Below, one piece after another: positions 1 through 11,749 of a DNA stretch of 37,932 nt. The notes under the pieces were generated by a model, which was not told the origin of the DNA, did no database searches, and saw only the letters and a list, made by a program, of their open reading frames with translations. The stretch lies in the NCBI GenBank assembly GCA_003339415.1, contig PDHQ01000314.1, forward strand, positions 1-37,932, in the 5' to 3' direction. The first letter of the stretch is position 1. The number at the start of each line of letters is the position of its first letter. A program made the translations under genes and the position numbers. The DNA is from Ophiocordyceps camponoti-saundersi (nom. inval.). Taxonomy: Eukaryota; Ascomycota; Sordariomycetes; Hypocreales; Ophiocordycipitaceae.

Positions 1-201
1 TAACTTCCTTATTATTCTTCCTTAAAAGTATTTATTTAAGGGTTTCGTTTTCGAATAAGTAAGGTTCCGTTAACCTTAACTTTCGTTTCTTTTCTTACGA
101 ATTAATATTTTTCTTTCTTTAAAATATATACTATTTTTAGCTTCTACTAAGCGTAAAGTTTCGACTTAGTATATATTACTTCGTAAGTTAATTTTCTTCC
201 T

Positions 202-299
202 TTAAGTATAAATCTTTATACTTAATAATTCTTTCCTTAAGTATAAATCCTTATACTTAATAATTTTTTCTTCTTTTAAGTATAAATCCTTATACTTAA
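202..299. repeat. Three spaced copies of a 24-bp hairpin
   Basis: A 24-bp inverted repeat, TTAAGTATAA-ATCC-TTATACTTAA (first copy ATCT in the loop), occurs at 202-225, 237-260 and 276-299. Each has perfect 10-bp arms around a 4-base loop. They are separated by 11- to 15-base pyrimidine spacers. The arms contain no RIP target, so they could have survived unchanged. The function is unknown. Confidence 0.8.
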
Positions 300-1865
300 T
301 AGTCTTTTCTTTTAAGCTTAAGAGATAGCTATTTTATAGCTTATTCTTTTTTACTAAAGCTTAATTTCTTCTTATTTAGAATTCTCTTTCTAAGTCTTTT
401 TCTTTATTCTTAAAGCTTCTTTATATTTTACTTTTATTTCTTTCTTTCTTAAATATTTCTTAAAAGTTTTTTAAGAGGGATAGTTCGTAAGCTATTATCT
501 TAACTTATAGTTAAGTATAATAAGAACTAATTTTCTTTTTCTTTTTCTTTTTAGAATAAAGTTCTTTTTTTCTTTTAATTTTAAATTTAAAGTTTAAGTA
601 GCGTTATTTTTAAATATAAGCTTAATCGTACTAATAAGAGCTTCTAGTTAAAGAGTCCTAATAGTATTTTCTTTCTTATAATAAATAAACCTTTTTAAAC
701 TTATTTTTTAGTTTAAGATAACTTAATATTAAGAGTACCTAGTTAAAGGCTCTAAGTATAAGTTATTTCCTTTTACTATTCTTAATTACCTTAAAGAATA
801 AAGTAAGGAAAAGGATTTCGCTAAGTTTCTTAAAGCGTAAGCTTACTTTCTAATTACCTATTTAGAATAGTAAGTAGCTTAAGATTTCCTTTTATAATAA
901 GGTATTTTCTTCTTATTATAAAAAGTAGGAAGGCTAATAACTAAGCTTTATTTTCTTTCTTTCTTTCCTTTACTTTATTTAGTAAAAGGGATAAGCTTAA
1001 GTTATTCTTCTTTCCTTAAGTTATAAAATAATTCCTTAAGTTATCTTTTTTATCTTTCTTAAGTTAAAAGGTAACTAAGCTTTACTTATCTTCCTTAGCT
1101 TATAGCTAAGTAAGATAGCTTAAGTTAACTTTAACTTATTTTTCTTTAAAGATTTCTTTTTTTTTTAAACTTCTCTTTCTTTCTTTTAGGAATTTTTTTT
1201 ATAACTTATTTTTCTTAACTTTTATAAAAGTTTTTAAGGTATATAAAGATATATAGTTTTTAATAGCTTATTATCTTCTTTTCTTTTCTTTCTTTTACCT
1301 ATTAAAACTTATATTCTTTTCGATTTATTTTATATTATTTCGATTTACTTAATTAATATAAATTTATTTTCCTTAATTTATATTAATTTATTTTACTCGA
1401 TTTATATCGATTTATTTCTCTTATCCTTAAGCGTTTAGAAAAGCGTTTATTCTATTCGTTTTCTTTTATTTTTTTTAATATTAAAGAATAGTATTTTTCG
1501 TAAAGAATTCTTATTTATATCTTAAGTAGCTTTCTATTTTTAATTTATATTTATCGTTTCGAATAATATAGTATTTTAAGCGTATTTAAATAGCTTTCTT
1601 TAATTTATAAAAATATTAGTTTAAGCTTATTTTAATAGCTTCGATTAATTCGATTTATATAAAACTAAGCTTATAGTTAAGCTTATTTCGAAGAGCCGTT
1701 TTAAGTTTAAATAATTTCCTTTTCGAATAGCGTTTTTCTATTATATAAGTATCCTTTTTTTTAAATAATACCTAAAATATAATAGTTATTATAAAATAAT
1801 ATTATTATTTTTTTTAATAGCTAAGTAAAATAGCTATTAATAACTCTTATTATAATTTCTTTAGA

Positions 1866-1932
1866 TAGCTAAGACGTATATAGCTATAAGGAATCGTTTC
1901 TTTCTTTAAGTAGCTAAGACGTATATAGCTAT
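1866..1932. repeat. 22-bp direct repeat, 45-bp spacing
   Basis: The 22-mer beginning TAGCTAAGACG and ending TATAGCTAT occurs at 1866-1887 and again at 1911-1932, identical in both. The intervening DNA is pyrimidine-rich. A short local duplication is the simplest explanation. Confidence 0.75.
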
Positions 1933-2365
1933 TAAAATTCTTTTAGTATTTTTCCTTTATATAAAAGTATCTTTCTTTATATAAAAAGGGGAGAATTTTC
2001 TTTTAAAGTTTCGATTTAATTAAATTTATCTTTAATAAGATTCGATTTTATAAAGTATTATTTATAAAGTTCTTTTTCGAATTCGCTTTATATATATTTC
2101 TTTAAGTTAATATTTCTTTAAGATTTCTTTTTTTAAAGTTTAAGTATTTCTTTTCGAATTCGAATATTATATAATATAGTATAGCTATTTTAGTTAGATT
2201 AACTCGTAATATAGCGTATTTTTATTTTTAAAATTTTAATTCGTTTCTTTATAAAAGTCGCTTTTTTTTTTATTATAAGTCGATTCTTTTTTTTCTTTAA
2301 AAGAGGCGTTTTTTTTTTCTTCTTAAAACTAGCTTTTCGCTTTCGTTTAAGTTAACTAGTTTTTC

Positions 2366-5166
2366 TTGGAGCTTTTTAAGTAAAAAAAGGTTTATTTAGA
2401 AGCGCTTTTTAAGTTTATTTTAGTCGCTATTTCCGCTTTAAAAAATATCTTCTTTTAATTTTTTAATTATAGTTTTTATAAGTCGATTTACTTTCTTATT
2501 TTTCGAAGTCCGGATACTAAAGTTAGTAAACTAAGGGAGAGGATAAGACTTACCTTTTACGCTTCTCTATCGGGTAAAAAGAGAAAGCGGAAGCTTTTAA
2601 CGTATTACGGACCTTACCTTTTCTATCTCTTATCTTCTTATCTAAGATAAGATAAGTAAATAAGTAATAAAAAGATAAAAGGTTCGATTTCCTTCCTCCT
2701 AACCTTACTATTAAATAAAGCCCTTAATTCTAGCTAAGCCTTATTATACGAGGTTAGTACTAAGGTTAGTAAGAAAAGTATTTTCGCTTTAGACTTTTTT
2801 AAGGCGATAGGAAGCTTTTATTATTAATAAGAAATAAGAAATATTAAAAATATTACTACTTACGCTTACTAATAAAGGAAAGATTAAATAATATAAATAA
2901 AAAGATAATTATTAATTACTAGTTCTAAAAATTAAGGTAAAACGTTTCTTAAAACTTAAAACTTTTTTTAGAATTAAAAGCTTAAGGAAGGAAAAGGAAA
3001 AGGAAAGGAAAGAGAGGGAGGGAAAGCCTCCTTATATAGACTTTTTCCTTCCTTCGCTTATTAATTTTATAAAAGCTAGTAGAAACTTCTAGAAACTAAG
3101 ACTTACTTTTACCCCGCTTCTCTTAGTAAGTAAGATTCTATATTTTTATCTGCCCCGCTTTTACCCCGCTTTTACCCCGCTTCTTTATAGCGAATAGAAG
3201 CTTAAAAGCTTATCTCTCTTTCGATCGCTATATAACTTCCCGATCGCTACGCTTATCGTTAAGTCCGCTTATCTCTAATATCTCCGGTAAGTCCGATTAG
3301 GTATAGGGTAATCCGGCTAGTCTTAGCTAAGCTTAGCTAAGCTTATTAAAGCTATATATTTTATTAAGTATTAAGAGAAGTAGCTTTAAAATCTTAATAC
3401 TTCTTTATACGCTTTAAGGCTTAATAATATAAGTACCTAGTACTTATAAGATACTAAGGTATTACTAAGTATATATTATATAAGATTTCCTAAATAGGAA
3501 ATCCGCTTAGGTAATCGAAATACCTTTATTAAGTATATATACGAAATATTTAAATATTTAAATATTAGTATTTTATACCTTATTTAAGTAGCTTACTAAT
3601 ATAAGTAATATTATCCGCTTATATAATCTTTTATTATAGATTTTACTAAGCAGTTTGCTTAGTAATTAAATAAGTATATAAGTACTTATACCTAGTTTAT
3701 TATACTACTAAGCGTAATTTAAGGCGAAGTAGTTAATAAGTCGAATCTTAGCCGCTTAGCCTTTTTATTAAAAGAAAATCGAACTTAGGGTAAGGTTAAT
3801 TTAAGATTTATTAAAGTTCGTAATATCCCTAGCTTAGAGGATAGTCTTAAGTTTAGTATAAAACTAAGTAATAGTTATCTACTTATCTTTTAGTTATCTA
3901 AAAGCTTTTATATTAAGTATAAGAGTATTATTAATTTATAAACTAATAAGCTTAAAATACGCTTAATCGCTATACTTAATAAGGAGGTAAGTATCGAAAG
4001 TTAATATCTATATTTATAGCTATTAAAGATAGTAATCTTAGTAAGTTTAAAATTAGTAAATATTAGCCTTTATAATATTATATAGTAGCTTAATAATATA
4101 AATTATAATATCTAAAAAATACTAGTTTTTTATCTTAAGGGGAAATATAGCGATAATAATCTTTTTAAGGTTAGATTATAATTATAAGTATACTTAGATA
4201 ATATTATATAAAGCTAGTTTAAAGCTTAATTAAAAGGTAGCTAAGGTAAAAGCGAGAATAAGCCGCTAGCTAACTTATTATATTATTAAGAATTAAGTAA
4301 AAATAGTATCTTTACCTTTATCGCTATAACTTATAATAATAAGCTTAGATTTTTTATATAAGTAGTTAGTACTTATCCCCTTAATTTCCTAAACTATATA
4401 AGTTTTAAAAATATAAATACTATAATATTTAATAATATTATATTTTTTTAAAAGAAAAAACGCTATAGCTAATAAAGTTATTAATTTTTTAAGTATTTAA
4501 AGCTTTAAAAAGTTAGCTAGCTATTATAATTTTTCCTTTAGCTTAAAATTTAAAAGATAACGATATATTATTTTTTTCCTTTTATATTATAAAAATATTA
4601 TTTATAAAGAGATTTTAAGGAATATATATAATAATTCTTAGATAGGGCGTTACTTAGGATTATACCGAAGTTAAGTTAATATTAGGAGGAGGTAAAGTTA
4701 GTATTAATTCGGGGCCTTTATATAAAAATATTAGAAAAAGGCGGATATATATAAATTAGAAAGAATAAGGTTTATATAAAAGATTAATAATAATATTATA
4801 GCTATTAATAAAAAAAAGAGTATATAGCTTTATCTATTTACTAAGTTTACGCTAGATACGAACTTAGCTATTTAGAGGTAGCTATAAAATATCGGAGATA
4901 TTAAGGCTATTTTATATAAATAAAGCGTTACGAATTATTTATTAAGTATAATATTTTTAGGGTTTAGTTATAGCTTTTTAGATAGCAGTAGCTTATTATA
5001 AGGTAAAAAAGGTTAAAGCTAAGTTAAGGTATATATATAAGTAAGCTTTAAAAATTAAAAAAATTAGAATAAATTTATTAAGTTTTATTATATTATTAAT
5101 TACTTTTATAGCTATTTATAAGATAGAATCCTAACTAATATTAAGTTAAAGTTTAGCTAAGATTAC
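2366..5166. other. AT-rich RIP-altered interval, no identifiable gene
   Basis: This 2.8-kb stretch up to LTR element A has scattered stops in all frames and no domain I can recognise. It holds a purine run around 2986-3027 (GGAAAAGG, GAGGGAGGG), a short CCCCGC tandem repeat near 3153-3182, and several AT-rich palindromes. The part from about 3760 to 5166 could be old coding sequence, but I could not find a frame with clearly reduced stop density. It is the left flank of element A. Confidence 0.4.
3153..3182 (+). repeat. 11-bp tandem repeat CCCCGCTTTTA
   Basis: Nearly three head-to-tail copies of CCCCGCTTTTA run from 3153 to 3182. A related ACCCCGCTTC lies about 40 bp upstream at 3112. It is a GC-rich pocket in otherwise AT-rich DNA. 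Confidence 0.75.
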
Positions 5167-5674
5167 TATTAGTTAGGCATCCTTCTTAAGCTAAATAGGT
5201 AGCTAAAGTTATATTATAAACTTCTTATAGTAAAGATACTAATAAATTAAACCTAAATTATATATATTATATTAACTTAAATAATAGGGTTCGGGTAACT
5301 TATCTAAATTATATAATATATAGGAATATTACGTTTACTATATAATATACTCTAGCTAATAAAGTTATAAAAGATTAAATAATAACTTTACTTATAACTT
5401 ATCTTTCTTTTAAAGAGTATAGAAAAATAAGTATATTATATATATATTCCCCCTCTTACTAATTACCTCCCTATCCTCCTCTTATATTAACTTCGTATAT
5501 TATATTAATATTATATTAATCTTAGATCGGTATTATCTTAAGTTCGACTTTTTTTTATATATATCCCTAACCTCTTATTTTATTTATATAAAGATAGTTA
5601 TCTCTATAACGCGTACTACGCGTATTTAACGCGTATTATATTCTTAAATAGCTAATAATATATATATTCTAATA
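5167..5674 (-). repeat. 3' LTR of element A
   Basis: 508 bp, bounded by TATTAGTTAGG and CTAATA on the plus strand, matching the other four LTRs of the family by C/T and G/A differences. It contains three ACGCGT boxes near 5610-5635. On the minus strand it is preceded by the purine-rich AAAAAGAAAAA tract at 5675-5695. Confidence 0.8.
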
Positions 5675-6303
5675 CTAATAGTTTTTCTTTTTATAGTTAA
5701 AAATATATATTTATTAAGTAGATAGTTTAAGTATAATTAAGTTTTTTTAGTAGCTTTTATAAATCGAATTATTTCTCTATTTTTAAGGACTTATATAGTT
5801 TAAAACTAATAGATACTTTTACTTTACTAATTTATAGATAAATTTAGGTTAATATTATACTAATATCTAATATATTTCTTAATAATTCTAATATAATTTC
5901 CTAAAATAATACGCGTTAAGCTATATATTATATCTCCTTATTATCTATATTTTATAAATTATAAATAAGATCTAAGTAATAAACCTAACGCTATATATTA
6001 TCGCTAATATAAAGCTTAATATTATATATTATTAGCCGCCGCTATAAGCTAGTCTCTTAGCTTAGTCGCTTCTAAATTAAGAAACTAGTAAGTAATTTCT
6101 CTAAATATAATATAAGCTAGCTATAAGGATATTATTAGGGCGTTTTACTTTAAAGACCCCCGGTAAATACCGGCCGCGCGAGGGGGAATCTCCCTTATTA
6201 ACTAGTAAACCCCTATAGCTAGCGAAAATTATCTTTTTCCTATAATACTAAGCGTTCCTATATTATAATATTTATAATTCCGCTAAGTTATTATAATCTT
6301 TAT

Positions 6304-6354
6304 ATTATAATACCCCTAAGGTAGCGTAATTCTTTACCCTAGGGGTATTATAAT
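6304..6354. repeat. Perfect 15-bp inverted repeat inside element A
   Basis: The arms 6304-6318 (ATTATAATACCCCTA) and 6340-6354 are exact reverse complements around a 21-base loop. The same structure, with the same arms, is present in element B at 31251-31265 and 31287-31301. Conservation in both copies suggests it belonged to the founding element, as an RNA or DNA hairpin of unknown role. Confidence 0.8.
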
Positions 6355-6532
6355 CCCTTAATAATATTCTTTTTTTAGTCCGAGGACTAGAAAAATAAAG
6401 AATAAATATAATATAATATACTAAATAAAGAATATAATACCTAGTAAACTTTCGCTAAGTTATCCGCGAAAAATAAATAAGAAAGACTAAGGTAATTATA
6501 AAAAAGGGAGGAAAAAAAAAATTTTTAGAAAA

Positions 6533-6543
6533 GGGGGGGGGGG
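6533..6543. repeat. Poly-G run (11 G) inside element A
   Basis: A run of 11 G follows an A/T homopolymer segment. The equivalent position of element B carries 18 C on the plus strand (31056-31073), so this is a length-variable homopolymer of the family. Confidence 0.85.
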
Positions 6544-6722
6544 TATTTATACCTAAAAGGTATATACTTTTTATATTTATAAAAGGGGTTAGTATATTCT
6601 AATACGCTACTTATAAGAGGGGTAAGTATATACTTTATTTAGCGGGGTAAATTAGTAACTTAGTATTTTACTTATAAATTACCACGCGCCTAAGCTTTTT
6701 ATTTTTTTCCTTTTCCTTTTAC

Positions 6723-6823
<101 letters not shown>

Positions 6824-8302
6824 AAAAGGTAAGTTTAAGTTAATCTTAAGTTAATATTATAATAAGCTTTTATTAACCTTAACTTAAGATTTATTATATA
6901 TTAAAACCGCCCCCTTATATATTTACCGCTTTACGCGGTTATTAGATTATTATTTTAAATCTTAAATTTAAGAATAATATTAATAATAACGATATTTTTA
7001 AAACTTTAATTTATTAGTAGCGTAAAAGTATATTAATTCTAGCTTTAATTTATATTAGCTATAAGTTAAGATTAACTTAGTTTCTAATATATTTTAAATT
7101 TAGCTTTAAACGCGTATTACGCGTATCTTACTCTTATCTCCTTTACGCGCCCCTTATAAGCTTCCTTTATAATATCCGCGATTACTTTTCGCCCGTATTA
7201 GTAAATATTATCGCTTATATTAGCGGTAACGCCTATTATACCTCGTAAAATATAACCCGCTAAGCGTAATTTTTTTATATCCCCGCCGCCGCTTATATTA
7301 TTATTTTAAATATAGCGTAATAATATTAAGCGTAGCGATATTAAAAAGGTGCCCTTATACTAAAATTATATTAATTATATAAGTAAGTAAAAGCTAGCTA
7401 TTAACGCTTATTAGGAATAGGTATCTTAGCTAATAACCGCTTATTACTAATATATTAAAAAAGATATTTAATATAACGATATATATATAGCTTATTAAAA
7501 CTTAACTTTATATAAACTAATATTAACTTAATAAACTATCTTAGCTATTATTACCTTTACGTAAGCTTTTACTATATTTATAAGCAATAATATACCTTTA
7601 TATAAAAACTAATATACCGAAAAAAGTTTAATAATAATCTAATTCTTATTTATATTTAAGTTAATATCTAACTAATATTACTAATATAATAATATTACTT
7701 AGCTAGCCTTACGCGATTATCGTATATCGCGCCCTCTTAGATATCCGCGTTAGGAGTAAAAGTAAAAGACTTTAATTCTAAGGATTTTACTTTTTCTTTT
7801 CTTATTATTTTTATTTTTTATTATTTTTATCTCTTATATATTATTAAATTAACTTAATTATAAAAGATTTCTAATACTAAACTTATAAAAGCTTAGTAAA
7901 TAATAATTATAAAGTAATTATTAAAACTAATCTAAGGTTAATAAAATTTTAGGTTAAAATTAAAATAAGTTTTTAAAAATCCTAAACTAAAAATAAAAAG
8001 AAGAAAAAATAAATAATATTAACTTATAATAGGTTATCGCTAAGTACTAGGATATCCGAATTATTAAGTTACTAACTAAATATTAGTTAAAATATATCTA
8101 TATATTATTAAAATAATAATTATAGTTTCCTAAAAGTTAGTATTTTAATAAATATTTACTATTTAAATTACTTTTCTATTTCTAATTTAAACTAAGGTTA
8201 AATAATAACGAAGCTAGTATTTTAGCTTATATTAGTTAACTAAGTTTTAAGTAATAAAAAATAGTTAAGTCCGCAATATAACCTAGCTTTATTACTAATT
8301 AA

Positions 8303-8810
8303 TATTAATTAGGTATCTTTCCTAAGCTAAATAAGTAGCTAAAGTTATATTATAAACTTCTTATAGTAAAAATACTAATAAATTAAACTTAAATTATATA
8401 TATTATATTAACTTAAATAATAAAATTTAAGTAACTTATCTAAATTATATAATATATAGGAATATTATATTTATTATATAATATATTTTAGCTAATAAAG
8501 TTATAAAAGATTAAATAATAACTTTATTTATAACTTATCTTTCTTTTAAAAAATATAGAAAAATAAGTATATTATATATACGTTCCCCCTCCTATTAACT
8601 ACCTCCTTATTCTCCTCTTATATTAATTTCGTATATTATATTAATATTATACTAATCTCGGATCGGTATTATCTCGAGTTCGACTCCTCTTTATACGTAT
8701 CCCTAACCTCTTACTTTATTTATATAGAGATAGTTATCTCTGCGACGCGTGCTACGCGTATTTAACGCGTATTATATTCCTAAGTAGCTAGCGATATATA
8801 TATTCTAATA
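8303..8810 (-). repeat. 5' LTR of element A
   Basis: 508 bp, bounded by TATTAATTAGG and CTAATA on the plus strand. On the minus strand it is followed (leftwards) by a sequence ending in TTAGTAATAAAGC, the likely RIP-altered primer binding region also found in B and C. Confidence 0.8.
8717..8770 (-). promoter_or_regulatory. LTR promoter: three ACGCGT boxes and TATA box
   Basis: On the minus strand three ACGCGT hexamers (8765-8770, 8754-8759, 8745-8750) lie upstream of a TAGAGATA/TATCTCTA hairpin and a TATATAAATA box (8717-8726). ACGCGT is the MluI cell-cycle box bound by Mbp1/Swi6-type regulators in fungi. The function here is inferred from order and spacing only. Confidence 0.5.
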
Positions 8811-10110
8811 TTAAGATATTAGTTAGCGGAGATATATTAGAAGCTATAAGGCGTTAAATTTAGCGTAAAAAAAGCATATCTTTACTAAACTTAAACTACT
8901 AACCCCTTAAGTAAACTTAAAATATAGTAAATATCGATAAACTTACTTTTATATTATATTAAATAGATAGCCTTATTAAGATTAGTATTAAACCCCTAAC
9001 TATACCGGCCTTTACTAAGATTTAGATTAGAGCTGCTATTAGAGCTTTACGCGAAAATAATAAAAATATAACTATTATTACTTTTAACTTCTCCTTATAT
9101 ATCTAAAAGTCCTCTTTTAGAATATTAATAAGTAACCTAAGCTAATATAACTAGCCTTTTATAATATATATAATTATAATATTATTACTTTATAAGAAAT
9201 AGTATACTACTTAGAAGCTAGTCCGCCCTTTTTTAAGATTTTACTTTATAAACTTATTTTTTATAATAGATAAGCGGCTATATATATTTATAAGCGCTAT
9301 AGCGTTTCGGATTAGTTACCTATTATTAATAAGGACTAGGCTAAAGTTAGCTTCGCTTTTAAATTAGAAATTATCTTAATATACTCCCCCTTAAATTAAG
9401 CTAAATAAGGCTACCTCTCCCTTTTACTTAAATTTAAGCTAAAGGCGAAATAAATCTTTCTTAAAAACTTTAACTTATATTATCTATTATAAGATAGCTA
9501 TAAATAATATTCTAATAACGCCGATTAGCTTATTTAAAAAGCTTTTAAGCTTAACTTCTTACTTCTTACTTTTAAAAGTAAATATATTAAGATATTTTAT
9601 AGCTATTAAGATAGTATATTAAATCTAGTCTAAATAATAGCTAAGTTTTACGCCTTATATATAGGATTAAACCTTAATTTTATAAGATCCGATTATATTC
9701 CGTAAATATTTATAATTAGTATATAAAATGTTAACCCCCTTACGCTTAAGCTATAATAAAAATAAGCTAATTTAAACCTTATTATAAGAGAATCTTTTTC
9801 CCGAATCTTTATTTTTACTATTATTAAAACCGCTAACTAAATTAACGCCGCCCTTAACCGCCTTTATAATAAACTATAATAAGTTATCTAAGCTACTATG
9901 CCCTTTTATACCCTAGTGCCTAGGAAAAAGTAAACTTAGTTTACTTTAATAGTCGCCTACGCTATTAAGGACGCTAAATAAGCTAAGTATCGTTATTATA
10001 ATTCCTTATCTAAATATAATAAGGTATATTTTAAACGCCTTAACTCGATACGCGCCTAGTATAAGGCGCGATCTAAAAGGAAAAAGTAAAACGTTAGCGG
10101 TATCGGATCC
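8811..10110 (+). pseudogene. LINE (Tad1/I-type) ORF2 fragment: endonuclease domain
   Basis: A RIP-degraded piece of a non-LTR retrotransposon ORF2. Around 9466 the frame reads NFNLYYLL followed by a stop, the altered form of the apurinic-type endonuclease motif DFNLHHPLW. About 75 codons later it reads RSDYIP (9685-9702), the SDH motif that closes this domain. A basic linker follows (RKK and KRKK runs, to about 10090), as in the segment between endonuclease and RT in Tad1-like elements. No RT follows: sequence resembling a new element 5' end begins near 10115. It is therefore truncated at both ends, on the left by LTR element A. Both boundaries are approximate. The family assignment rests on the paired motifs. 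Confidence 0.65.
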
Positions 10111-10114
10111 GCTA

Positions 10115-11600
10115 TTTAATTCGGAGTAAGGCTATACTTAGCCGAGTTCTAGCCGGGGGTGGTCGCGACCGCGGCGGAGGAGGAAGAAATTTTCGTAGAG
10201 GAACTAAGGTTATAACGCGCTCCGAACGTAAGTTAGATTCGTCTATATACCGGTCTAGAAATACTAACTCTAATAGAAAATATACCGGATATAATTAGGG
10301 ATTACTATAAGTCTTAGTTAATAAGAATAAGAAAAAACTATATTATTAATTATTAAGTATTATACCGGCTAACGCGTTCCGCGTAGCTTAAGCTATAATA
10401 ATAGCTTATAAGGAACTTAAATCGGACTAAATCCGGACTTAGACTAATTATATTACGCGCGAGGAAATTAAAAATACTATTATTACTACCTTTTATAAAT
10501 TATTATATTCGGAGATAATAAAATAGGGAGGATACCGAATATAGGTATAAGTTATATTAGCTTTAATTTTATTATATAACTTAGAAAAGAAGCTTCCCCT
10601 GCGTTATAGGAAGGAAATTATTATTCGCTTAGTAAATATAATAGATAGTATTATAAATAAGATAGCACGCGATATTATATAAGCTATTAATACCGCTATT
10701 CGCTTTAACTTATACTTAGCTATATACTACCTTAATAGTAGGGATATTAAACTTACTTTTAATAAGGATATAGCTACCTTTACTTAGGACTTAAGCTAGG
10801 TTACGCTTATTTTTAGCGATAAGGCGATTATTATAGATAGGATCTATAATATTATTATTAAGGGATTTCCTTTAAACCTCGCTATTAGGGAACGCGATAA
10901 CCTTCTTAGCGAGATAGTATAAGTTAATAAAATACTTATAGCTTATTTACGAGCGCTTAAGCCTTAGCCCGGATTTACTAAGATAGCGGTTATTATTAGC
11001 TTTAAATTACTAGTTAATACTAATAAACTTTATAATAATAAGCTAGCTATTAACGTTTAGATTTTTCGTACGGAGCTATTCTCGGATATAGTCCGCCCTT
11101 AGTAATATTATAATTATTATTATTTCGAGTATATCGCTAAAATATATAAATACCTTAAGCTTTATAGTAAGTATAAAGCGACTAATTATAAGAATAAGGA
11201 CGATTACTATACTAGAATTAGAGGATACCTATTTTATTATATCTCCTATAGCGGGGATTACCCTATATAGTTTAGGCTTTACCCTATTACTATTAAGTAT
11301 TAAGATCGGGTAAGAGCCTATTATAAGAGATAATTAGTTAGATTTACTAAGCCTAGCTTATAGTTTATCTTATAACTAACGAAATTAGTAATAACTAAGG
11401 ATATTATTATATATAGTGCGTCCTTAAGCTAGTTTATTACTAGAAGGAAATATAAATAACCCCTAAGCTTCGGAGGGGGCCGCCCCGCTACTAAGACGTA
11501 AGTAATTAAAGATACCCCCGAGGTAATAAGATACTTTATCTAACGGGCCCGGAGTGCCTCCCTCCCCTAAGATATAAATAGCGTCTTACTTATATAAACT
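10115..11600 (+). pseudogene. LINE L2 ORF1: Gag-like protein with zinc knuckles
   Basis: This is the nucleic-acid-binding ORF1 of L2. At 11106-11147 the frame has the spacing of a CX2CX4HX4C knuckle, but all four ligands now read Tyr (TAT), exactly what TpG-to-TpA and CpA-to-TpA changes do to Cys and His codons. A second, less regular knuckle follows. A third at 11238-11282 fits CX2CX3HX6C, with its Trp now TAG. The preceding 600 or so bases in the same register read as a helical, charged protein with stops at likely Gln positions. The start codon cannot be fixed because ATG would have become ATA. The frame ends before the ORF2 endonuclease, which lies in another frame, as expected for a two-ORF LINE. 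Confidence 0.65.
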
Positions 11601-11749
11601 ATCGATAAACTAGCTTTATCTTTAGTTTAACTTAACCTTACTATCTAAGAGAGCGTAAAAGTACTAATTACCCTAGCCCCGGCCTAAACTTAGATAAGAT
11701 TTATAACTAAGCTATAGAGAAATTATAGCGAAGAAACTAATATTACTAT

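Larger units (their letters stand above)
1..2365. other. Pyrimidine-rich RIP-saturated tract, no gene
   Basis: The plus strand is strongly enriched in C and T (runs of CTTT, TTCC, TTTTC) and I found no TpG or CpA dinucleotide in it by eye; the first is the TTGG near 2366. CpG is still common (TTCGA, GCGT). No frame gives a recognisable product. It contains small inverted and direct repeats listed separately. The strand bias differs from the rest of the window, so it may be an old repeat family or spacer rather than one of the elements to its right. I see nothing else in it. Confidence 0.6.

Noticed and set aside
202..299. CRISPR-like array of regularly spaced palindromes
   Set aside because: There are only three units, the spacers are 11-15 bases of simple pyrimidine sequence, and the genome is clearly fungal.
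8811..10110. The first endonuclease fragment as the 5' end of LINE L2
   Set aside because: L2 has its own complete endonuclease at 11750-12700, preceded by ORF1, so the fragment must come from another copy.
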